Source of the DNA: an uncultured Lachnospiraceae bacterium
GTDB lineage: Bacteria > Bacillota > Clostridia > Lachnospirales > Lachnospiraceae
Assembly (NCBI GenBank): GCA_910578845.1
Contig: CAJTSL010000089.1
Coordinates: forward strand, 1 to 8,821
DNA: 8,821 nt
Direction of reading: 5' to 3'
In this document: one piece after another, positions 1 to 5,183 of the stretch
Layout of the letters: each line of letters begins with the position of its first letter
How positions within the stretch are numbered: the stretch's first letter is position 1
Translations under genes and position numbers: made by a program
The notes under the pieces: model-generated
The model's database searches: none
What the model was told of the DNA's origin: nothing
Seen by the model: only the letters and a program-made list of their open reading frames with translations

Positions 1-150
1 ATCCATACCATTTTCCTGCAGTTCATGAACATATCCGATTGGTTTGTAGGAACGATGGGCACCGCCTTTACGTTCAGGATCATAATAACTTTCGTAGATC
101 TGTAGGTAAGTGCCCTTTTTATTGTTTGTTTTTTTTAGAAAATAAGCCAT
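1..150 (-). CDS. Transposase N-terminus, partial (IS1634/IS4-like)
   Basis: Reading the minus strand from the ATG at 150 gives 50 codons open to the window edge, beginning MAYFLKKTNNKKGTYLQIYE and including a basic, Tyr-rich stretch (YYDPERKGGAHRSYKPIGYV). This resembles the N-terminal region of IS1634/IS4-type DDE transposases common in Clostridia, which cut and insert their own element. The assignment is from memory of such N-termini. The catalytic DDE residues lie outside the window, so they cannot be checked. The start is supported by a weak Shine-Dalgarno (GGGTGAT) just upstream and by a strong promoter whose predicted transcript begins only about 10 nt before the ATG. Only the first tenth or so of a typical 450-600 aa transposase is visible, so intactness is unknown. 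Confidence 0.62.
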   Translation of the reverse strand, partial: MAYFLKKTNNKKGTYLQIYESYYDPERKGGAHRSYKPIGYVHELQENGMD

Positions 151-167
151 AGATATCACCCATCTAC

Positions 168-196
168 ATTATAACACTATAGCACTATACTATCAA
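168..196 (-). promoter_or_regulatory. Transposase promoter, TTGATA-N17-TATAAT with TGn
   Basis: On the minus strand a -35 box TTGATA (196 to 191, five of six consensus bases) is followed by exactly 17 nt and a perfect -10 box TATAAT (173 to 168), preceded by TG one base upstream. A second TTGACA lies further upstream (219 to 214) but has no well-spaced -10. The spacer contains two tandem copies of a CACTATA-type heptamer in plus-strand orientation. The expected start of transcription is near 161, leaving only about 10-12 nt before the ATG at 150. Confidence 0.7.
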
Positions 197-225
197 TCAT
201 AAAATAAATTATTTGTCAAGTATTG

Positions 226-257
226 AAAAAAGAAAAAAGCCAGCATAAATGCTGACT
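226..257 (-). terminator. Intrinsic terminator upstream of the transposase promoter
   Basis: On the minus strand AGTCAGCA (257-250) pairs with TGCTGGCT (245-238) around a TTTA loop. The eight-pair stem has one G-T wobble. It is followed by a T-rich tract TTTTTTCTTTTTT running to 226. On the plus strand no T tract follows, so it works in the minus direction only. No minus-strand gene precedes it within the window, so its likely job is to stop outside transcription from entering the transposase gene. Confidence 0.72.
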
Positions 258-612
258 GTCAATGTATTGGGTATTCAGTTGCTTCCAAAGAATCATAGTG
301 CTAAATCCTAAAGACGGGCCTTTGATTGTCCGTTGAAAGTTACTGAAAACAAAACTTATTTTATTTCATGTTGAAATAGCGTATAATATTTGTAAATATG
401 TGAATAGAGAAGGCGAATTTATCCTCTATTTATGATATGATATAGGTAAAGTAAAAAGTGGAACAAGCAAAGAGGTATGGTCATGTTAACACTGGCATTG
501 TGAAATGATGCATAAAATGGTACAATATAGTTATAAAAGGGAGCCGGAGGAGGATCTAGAGCAGGGGAAACAAGGGACAGGTTAGAAAAAGCAGTAAAGG
601 GGAGCATAGGTT
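258..612. other. Non-coding region with 5' leader of the next operon
   Basis: No credible gene is visible on either strand across these 355 bases. The first 80 or so may contain the end of the insertion sequence. A perfect TATAAT occurs at 382-387 but has no matching -35 box. The promoter at 498-526 is the best candidate for the downstream genes and gives a leader of about 80 nt that is purine-rich with several GGAGG-like runs. Only the one at 597-604 (AAGGGGAG) is placed to serve a start codon, that at 613. Confidence 0.6.
498..526 (+). promoter_or_regulatory. Promoter for the 613-2480 gene pair
   Basis: A -35 box TTGTGA (498-503, four of six consensus bases) is separated by 17 nt from the -10 box TACAAT (521-526, five of six), and the -10 is extended by TGG directly before it. 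Transcription should begin near 533. This fits a housekeeping SigA promoter. It is the best-spaced plus-strand promoter before the five-gene run. Confidence 0.6.
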
Positions 613-828
613 ATGTTTGGTAAAAAAGCTGTTATCCGGCAGCAGGAATATGACAAAGAGAATTATAAGCCTGTCATAAAATGTAGTATCTGTAATGGGG
701 AGCAAGTAGCGGGATTTAAGGATATCCGCAGCGGTAAGTTCGAGGAAGTCATGCTGATACGAAGCAGCAAGGATTTAGAGGCCTTTGAGCAATTATATGG
801 CGTGACGGACATCAGTAAGGAATATTAG
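613..828 (+). CDS. Small uncharacterised protein, 71 aa
   Basis: This is a soluble-looking 71-residue protein with no signal peptide or membrane segment. Its core reads KCSICNGEQVAGF then KFEEVMLIRS, followed by an acidic-amphipathic C-terminus (DLEAFEQLYGV). A single CxxC pair (C24, C27) is present without a second pair, so a zinc knuckle would need dimerisation or other ligands. The ATG at 613 has an AAGGGGAG ribosome site 8 nt upstream and no alternative start. It ends 23 nt before the transglutaminase-like gene and very probably shares its transcript from the promoter at 498-526. I recall similar small proteins in Lachnospiraceae but know of no established function. The composition, start signal and spacing argue that it is real. 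Confidence 0.8.
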   Translation: MFGKKAVIRQQEYDKENYKPVIKCSICNGEQVAGFKDIRSGKFEEVMLIRSSKDLEAFEQLYGVTDISKEY

Positions 829-851
829 AGGGAACTGAAGAGGGGATAAGG

Positions 852-2480
852 ATGAATGTATTGAAGAAAATCTTATATGCTTTGCTTTTGTTTTTTATAT
901 TATGTTGTGCGCTGATTGGCTTATGTGCCGTGAAGCCGGAAATGTCGGAGAAAATTGCGGATAAGCTGCATTTGGCACAAGAGGAAGATGATGGCGCGGA
1001 TGTGGACGATAGCGCGGATGTGGACAGTGATGGCGAAAACGATAATGGCGTTATAGGCGATGGTGAGGAGCAGGATAGCCTCTTAGCCGACACATCGGAC
1101 GCATCGGAAGACGATGAGAAGGATGCTGCTGATTCCGTCCAGGAAGACAAGGATAGTACCGAAGGCAAATCAGATAAGCCTGTGTATGAGACGCGTCCTG
1201 CGCCAGTGAGCAATTCGGACGAGTGGCAGACAGGAAATGTGCCTAACGATCTTAGGATTTATGGGATCACTGCACCGGCGGATGTAGCCGGGAAGAACGG
1301 ATACCAGCCAATCCAGGATAATAATAGTGAAATTGATGACGAAGAAGCCGCATGGCTACAGAATGAGATAGACGTAGGGCAGACTGGAGACGGGCTTAAT
1401 TTTGATGCGCGGTTTTATCCTTATTATGCGATGTTAGATGATACGGGAAAACATCTATATCGTCAGATTTATGCCAATGCGATGGCGTTGAATGGCAGAT
1501 TTGCGCCGATCGAGAGCGTTTCGGTTGGTTCGCTTCGGAATATCTTTGCAGCGGTTTATAATGACCACCCAGAGCTTTTCTGGATGGATACGGCATATTC
1601 CTGTAAATATAAAAAAAATGGGCAGTGCGCGGAAATCAATTTGCAGTTTAATTCCACGGCTGATAATTTGGAACAGGAGAAATTGAATTTTGAGACGAAA
1701 GCAAAAGCAATAACGGATGGAGCCAGGGTTCTTAGCAGCAATTATGATAAGGAAAAATATGTACATAATAGTTTGATTTCCAGAGTGGATTATGATGCTT
1801 CTGCCAGTATGAACCAAAGCGCATACAGTGCGCTTGTAAACGGCAGGACAGTCTGTGCCGGTTATGCGAGGGCATATCAGTATATGTTACAGCAGTTAGG
1901 GATCCCTTGCTATTATTGTACGGGATATGCAGGAGAGAACCATGCGTGGAACATCGTAGCGCTTGATGACGGCTACTATAATGTCGATACGACGTGGGAT
2001 GACACCGGAGCAGGCACATATGACTATTTTAATAAAACAGATGCGGATTATGCCAGGACGCATTTGCGCCAGGAGCTTTCAGTCAACCTGCCGCCTTGTA
2101 ACGGAACCGCTTATCGGAACTTAGAGCCGGATTCCGGCGGGGATACGGACAATAATGATGTGCCGGTGGATGGGAGAAGAAGGCTTGCTGATCTTGGCGT
2201 TACGCCGGAGAGCGCTTTTACAACGTTGGAAGATTACTATAACAACTGTTATAATAACCTTGTCCAGACAGGGAAGGGAAGCTACCGCTTTCAGAACGTT
2301 ATTAGCGGGGAAGCGCTTTTCCAGAACGTGTATGGCGCTTATCAGACGGAAGGCTACAGGCAGGGATATATGGATAACGCCCTGTCGCAGTTAAATGCCA
2401 CTTATTATCTGATGAACTGGGCGATCGAGGAGCTACAGGATGGCTATTATCTGATAACGCATGACGTGCTGATACAATAA
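852..2480 (+). CDS. Membrane-anchored transglutaminase-like protein
   Basis: This 542-residue protein has an N-terminal membrane segment (about 7-26, after Lys5-Lys6) and no good lipobox, so it is likely a signal anchor facing outside. A strongly acidic, Asp/Glu/Ser-rich linker follows (about 43-115). Residues 182-290 match the region that usually precedes the catalytic core in secreted clostridial transglutaminase-like proteins (for example NDHPELFWMD). The core at about 295-395 has the Cys-His-Asp triad: C335 in GRTVCAGYARA, H364 in ENHAWNIV and D379 in YNVDTTWDD. Such folds act as cysteine proteases, peptide crosslinkers or amidases; the substrate here is unknown, with surface protein or cell-wall peptide both possible. 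Residues 440-542 form an unassigned Tyr/Asn-rich C-terminal region ending DGYYLITHDVLIQ. The ATG at 852 has AGGGG six bases upstream. It follows the 71-aa gene in a probable operon. Confidence 0.88.
   Translation: MNVLKKILYALLLFFILCCALIGLCAVKPEMSEKIADKLHLAQEEDDGADVDDSADVDSDGENDNGVIGDGEEQDSLLADTSDASEDDEKDAADSVQEDKDSTEGKSDKPVYETRPAPVSNSDEWQTGNVPNDLRIYGITAPADVAGKNGYQPIQDNNSEIDDEEAAWLQNEIDVGQTGDGLNFDARFYPYYAMLDDTGKHLYRQIYANAMALNGRFAPIESVSVGSLRNIFAAVYNDHPELFWMDTAYSCKYKKNGQCAEINLQFNSTADNLEQEKLNFETKAKAITDGARVLSSNYDKEKYVHNSLISRVDYDASASMNQSAYSALVNGRTVCAGYARAYQYMLQQLGIPCYYCTGYAGENHAWNIVALDDGYYNVDTTWDDTGAGTYDYFNKTDADYARTHLRQELSVNLPPCNGTAYRNLEPDSGGDTDNNDVPVDGRRRLADLGVTPESAFTTLEDYYNNCYNNLVQTGKGSYRFQNVISGEALFQNVYGAYQTEGYRQGYMDNALSQLNATYYLMNWAIEELQDGYYLITHDVLIQ
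994..1025 (+). repeat. Tandem 14-bp repeat in the acidic linker
   Basis: GCGCGGATGTGGAC occurs at 994-1007 and again at 1012-1025, an 18-bp period that encodes Ala-Asp-Val-Asp twice in frame. It lies in the acidic linker of the transglutaminase-like protein, where replication slippage can change length without breaking the frame. Confidence 0.75.
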
Positions 2481-2582
2481 CAGTATGAGAAGGTATCTTA
2501 AGTTTTTTTTCATTTATGGCTATTCGGATTTGAGTCATAGCTTGGCTGTGATAGGTAGTTTGCTAAGGAGGAAACATTTACG

Positions 2583-3905
2583 ATGAGAGTTTTAGTAATT
2601 AATGGGAGCCCGAAGGGGAAGAATAGTATAACTTATCAGACAATACGTTTTTTGCAGAAGAAATTCCCGAAAGATGAGTTTGATGTGATCCATGCTGGAG
2701 CGCAGATCGGTGTATGGGAACAGGACATGTCCGGTGTGGCAGCGTCTGTCAAATGGGCGCAGTTGATTGTATTTGCTTATCCTGTCTATGCTTTTATCGC
2801 ACCTTCACAGCTTCATCGTTTCATTGCGCTTATGAAAGAGCAGGGGATTGATTTTACAGGGAAATATGCGACACAGATCACAACGTCGAAGCATTTCTAT
2901 GACGTAACGGCGCATCGTTATATCGAAGAAAACTGTAAGGATATGGGCATGTGTACAATACGCGGCTTTTCAGCGGACATGGATGATCTTCTGGCGAAAA
3001 AGGGACAGCTAGAGGTCATTACATATTGGAATTATGTCAAACATATAATAAAGCAGGGGCAGGAAGCTTACGAAGAAAGGCAGGGGCAGGACAAAGCGCC
3101 TACACGCGAGAAAAGCGAAAAATACCATGTCGTCATTGTAACCGACTGCACGAAAGAAAACAGGAGATTGCGCCAGATGATCGTTGATTTCAGAAAGGCG
3201 CTTCCTTTTGCCAGTCATGTGGTGAATCTACAGAATTTTTCATTCCGTGGCGGCTGCCTTGGGTGCTTTCATTGTGCTACTGAGGGTGATTGTGTTTATC
3301 AGGATGGGTTCCATGAATTGCTGAGGAAGATCCAGAAGGCAGATAGCATTGTTTATGCATTTTCCATAAAGGATCATTCAATGGGGACCTTATTCAAGAC
3401 TTATGATGACAGACAGTTTTGCAACGGGCACCGTATGGTGACGATGGGAAAGCCGACGGCATATTTGATTGACGGGGAGTTCTCGAAGGAAGAGAACTTA
3501 CAGATGATTTTGGAGGGCAGGAGCCAGGTAGGCGGTAATTTCTTAGCAGGCATAGCGACAAATGAAGGCGTAGGGGGCGATTGTATCCGGACATGTGCGG
3601 ATAAGCTTGCATACGCGCTTGTTCATCGGATGAGAGTCAATGAGAATTTCTATGGCATTGGCGGGAAGAAGATCTTCAGGGATTTAGTTTATGAGATGCA
3701 AGGGATTATGCATGCCGATCACCAATTCTATAAAAAACATCAGTTGTATGACTTCCCACAGAAGAAGATCCGTACGCTTCTGTTCATGAAGCTTGTAGGG
3801 ATGCTTCTTAGGATGCCTAAGAGCAAGGCAGCGGTGCAGGCGAAAATGACAGAGGGCATGCTGGAGCCTTATGAGAAAGTCATACATGGCAGTACCTTAG
3901 AGTAA
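2583..3905 (+). CDS. Double flavodoxin-fold NAD(P)H oxidoreductase
   Basis: This is a cytosolic 440-residue protein that appears to contain two NADPH-dependent FMN reductase/flavodoxin-like domains. The first (about 1-160) begins MRVLVINGSPKGKNSIT, with the FMN-phosphate loop GSPKGKNS at 8-15, and has VFAYPVYAF near 63-71. A charged linker (about 158-180) leads to the second domain, starting YHVVIVTDCT, which lacks an evident phosphate loop but carries C225-x2-C228-x2-C231-x5-C237. That compact cysteine pattern is seen in iron-sulfur flavoproteins and related reductases. The C-terminal 90 residues are basic with a hydrophobic patch (LLFMKLVGMLL). Single-domain relatives are about 180-220 aa, so the length supports a fusion or duplication. 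The start at 2583 has AAGGAGG at 2565-2571, a rather long 11-nt spacing. The physiological electron acceptor cannot be told. It sits 102 nt after the transglutaminase-like gene. Confidence 0.82.
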   Translation: MRVLVINGSPKGKNSITYQTIRFLQKKFPKDEFDVIHAGAQIGVWEQDMSGVAASVKWAQLIVFAYPVYAFIAPSQLHRFIALMKEQGIDFTGKYATQITTSKHFYDVTAHRYIEENCKDMGMCTIRGFSADMDDLLAKKGQLEVITYWNYVKHIIKQGQEAYEERQGQDKAPTREKSEKYHVVIVTDCTKENRRLRQMIVDFRKALPFASHVVNLQNFSFRGGCLGCFHCATEGDCVYQDGFHELLRKIQKADSIVYAFSIKDHSMGTLFKTYDDRQFCNGHRMVTMGKPTAYLIDGEFSKEENLQMILEGRSQVGGNFLAGIATNEGVGGDCIRTCADKLAYALVHRMRVNENFYGIGGKKIFRDLVYEMQGIMHADHQFYKKHQLYDFPQKKIRTLLFMKLVGMLLRMPKSKAAVQAKMTEGMLEPYEKVIHGSTLE

Positions 3906-4004
3906 TGGGTAAGGCATGATAAAAAGACGCTATCTTATGACGGCAAAAGGATAAGAGAAGAAAGTCCTAATGCGACAGTTGAAAAAATAAAGCAGGAATT
4001 ATCT

Positions 4005-4787
4005 ATGGAAATGAAATTATATCAGGATTATATTTTTGATTTATATGGTACGCTTGTTGATATCCGGACTGATGAGGGACAACGTGCGTTATGGAATAAA
4101 ATGAGCTTATTCTATGGCTATCATGGAGCTGCATATAAGCCGGAGGAATTGCGTACAGCTTATCTTGCGCTTGTTGAAGGGAAAGAGAGCGCGCAGAAGG
4201 AGAGGACACAGAAAGCGGAGCAGGGCAAAGCAGTACGGTATGCGCATGAGGCTTATCCAGAGATCCCGATAGAAGAGGTGTTCTTGGATTTATATATGGC
4301 TAAAGGCGTGAATCCTTCTGAAGCGTTAGTGCTTCATACCGGGCAGATGTTCCGGGCATTATCGACACATCACGTGAAGCTTTATGCCGGAGTAAGAGAA
4401 CTATTGTTATCATTACGGAATCGGGGAAGAGGCGTCTATTTGCTCTCGAATGCACAGCGTATCTTTACCGAGTATGAGTTGCGGCATCTGGGCATAGCGG
4501 ATTGCTTTGATGGGATTTTGATTTCTTCCGATCATGGTGTGAAGAAGCCGGATGAGCGCTTTTTCCGTATCCTTTTGGAGAAATATAAAATCAATCCTGA
4601 GCATGCCTTGATGATTGGCAATGATCTAGACAGTGATATTGCAGGGGCAAAGAAAGTCGGCATAGATACTTTTTACATTCATTCCGGCATCTCGCCTAAG
4701 CTGACAAGAGCGGTAGATGCCGATTATTCGATGATGCATATGGATTTGAAGAGTTTGCAAAAACAGTTGTTATATGTGGCTGATTAG
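4005..4787 (+). CDS. HAD-family hydrolase, subfamily IA-like
   Basis: This 260-residue cytosolic enzyme has all four HAD motifs. Motif I is FDLYGTLVD with the nucleophile D12. Motif II is LLSNAQ (S148). Motif III is the KKPDERFF segment (K180 or K181). Motif IV is MIGNDLDSDIAGA (D207 and D211). The helical cap lies between motifs I and II (about 20-120), as in subfamily I. HAD phosphatases normally have Asp two residues after the nucleophile; here that position is Y14, as in L-2-haloacid dehalogenases, while motif IV looks phosphatase-like. Substrate prediction is therefore unsafe, although phosphoesters remain the usual substrates of the group. ATG 4005 is chosen over ATG 4011 because AGGA at 3994-3997 is 7 nt away. 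The gene follows the flavoprotein by 99 nt and may share its transcript. Confidence 0.88.
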   Translation: MEMKLYQDYIFDLYGTLVDIRTDEGQRALWNKMSLFYGYHGAAYKPEELRTAYLALVEGKESAQKERTQKAEQGKAVRYAHEAYPEIPIEEVFLDLYMAKGVNPSEALVLHTGQMFRALSTHHVKLYAGVRELLLSLRNRGRGVYLLSNAQRIFTEYELRHLGIADCFDGILISSDHGVKKPDERFFRILLEKYKINPEHALMIGNDLDSDIAGAKKVGIDTFYIHSGISPKLTRAVDADYSMMHMDLKSLQKQLLYVAD

Positions 4788-4871
4788 GTTTTCCATTTCG
4801 CTTAGGCTTTTGGGCAGTGGAAGAGCGTTTGATGGCCACCAGGCATAATCTGATGAGAGAGGAGGAGGAGC

Positions 4872-5156
4872 ATGGATAAGAGCATCATGAGCAGGATCGG
4901 GGAGACGATTTCCATAAAAGGAAAGGAAATGACGGATAAGGCGAAAAATCTGGCTGAAATCGCGAATCTGAAAAGCCAGGTCAATACATGTGAAGAGGTC
5001 GTAAAGAAAAACTATATGGAGATTGGCAGGCGCTACTTTGAGCTGCATGGCAATGAGCCAGAGCCAGAGTATGAAGAACAGTGCATTGCAGTCCAGAATG
5101 CGCAGAACGGGATTAAAGAGCTGGAAGAAAAGATTAGAGAAATTAAGGGTATCTGA
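4872..5156 (+). CDS. Small coiled-coil protein, 94 aa
   Basis: This soluble, highly charged 94-residue protein has no membrane segment. Two helical stretches can be read: about 22-58 (DKAKNLAEIANLKSQVNTCE onward, ending RRYFELHG) and 66-93 (EEQCIAVQNAQNGIKELEEK onward). They are split by an acidic, Pro-containing turn NEPEPEYEE, giving a likely helical hairpin or coiled coil. Similar small proteins in Firmicutes often carry a C-terminal zinc ribbon; this one stops at EIKGI with no CxxC pairs. The start has a strong GGAGGAGGAG site just upstream. It is the last gene of the plus-strand run, 84 nt after the HAD gene, and its stop codon lies in the terminator stem. Function is unknown. Confidence 0.83.
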   Translation: MDKSIMSRIGETISIKGKEMTDKAKNLAEIANLKSQVNTCEEVVKKNYMEIGRRYFELHGNEPEPEYEEQCIAVQNAQNGIKELEEKIREIKGI

Positions 5157-5174
5157 TGAACAGATACCCTTTTT
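5145..5174 (+). terminator. Strong intrinsic terminator, probably shared by convergent genes
   Basis: AAGGGTATCTG (5145-5155) pairs perfectly with CAGATACCCTT (5161-5171) around the loop ATGAA, followed by a T run through 5174. The TGA stop of the 94-aa gene (5154-5156) falls at the top of the left arm. On the minus strand the same 11-bp stem is followed by TTAATTT, so it could also end the penicillin-binding protein transcript, whose stop is 10 nt away, though less efficiently. Confidence 0.92.
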
Positions 5175-5183
5175 ATATGAGAT

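Larger units (their letters stand above)
1..257 (-). mobile_element. One end of an insertion sequence, boundary not resolved
   Basis: The segment holds the transposase 5' end, its promoter and an upstream terminator-like hairpin, an arrangement expected at the 5' end of an insertion sequence. The outer boundary is a guess: the element must extend at least past the promoter at 168-196 and probably past the hairpin at 226-257. The terminal inverted repeat may lie anywhere up to about 340. The other end is outside the window, so neither the inverted repeats nor the target duplication can be identified. Confidence 0.45.

Noticed and set aside
382..387. Perfect TATAAT upstream of the 71-aa gene
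   Set aside because: No acceptable -35 box at 16-18 nt spacing and no TGn extension; the site at 498-526 is better.
419..607. Minus-strand 62-codon open frame before the 71-aa gene
   Set aside because: It overlaps the promoter and leader of the plus-strand operon, has low-complexity hydrophobic composition and lacks a good ribosome site.
900..930. Lipobox around C18, C19 or C25 of the transglutaminase-like protein
   Set aside because: The residue before each candidate cysteine is Leu or Cys rather than Gly, Ala or Ser, so a signal anchor is more likely than a lipoprotein.
812..1213. Minus-strand 133-codon open frame rich in Ser
   Set aside because: It is the antisense of the acidic linker of the transglutaminase-like protein (Asp/Glu codons reversed), with no ribosome site and no recognisable domain.
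2481..2510. Possible terminator after the transglutaminase-like gene (T8 at 2503-2510)
   Set aside because: The preceding sequence can form only a three-pair stem (AAG/CTT), too weak to call.
3987..4001. 15-bp sequence ATAAAGCAGGAATTA repeated at 8038-8052
   Set aside because: An exact match of this length in AT-rich DNA of this size is plausible by chance; only the first copy is followed by a start codon at ribosome-site spacing.
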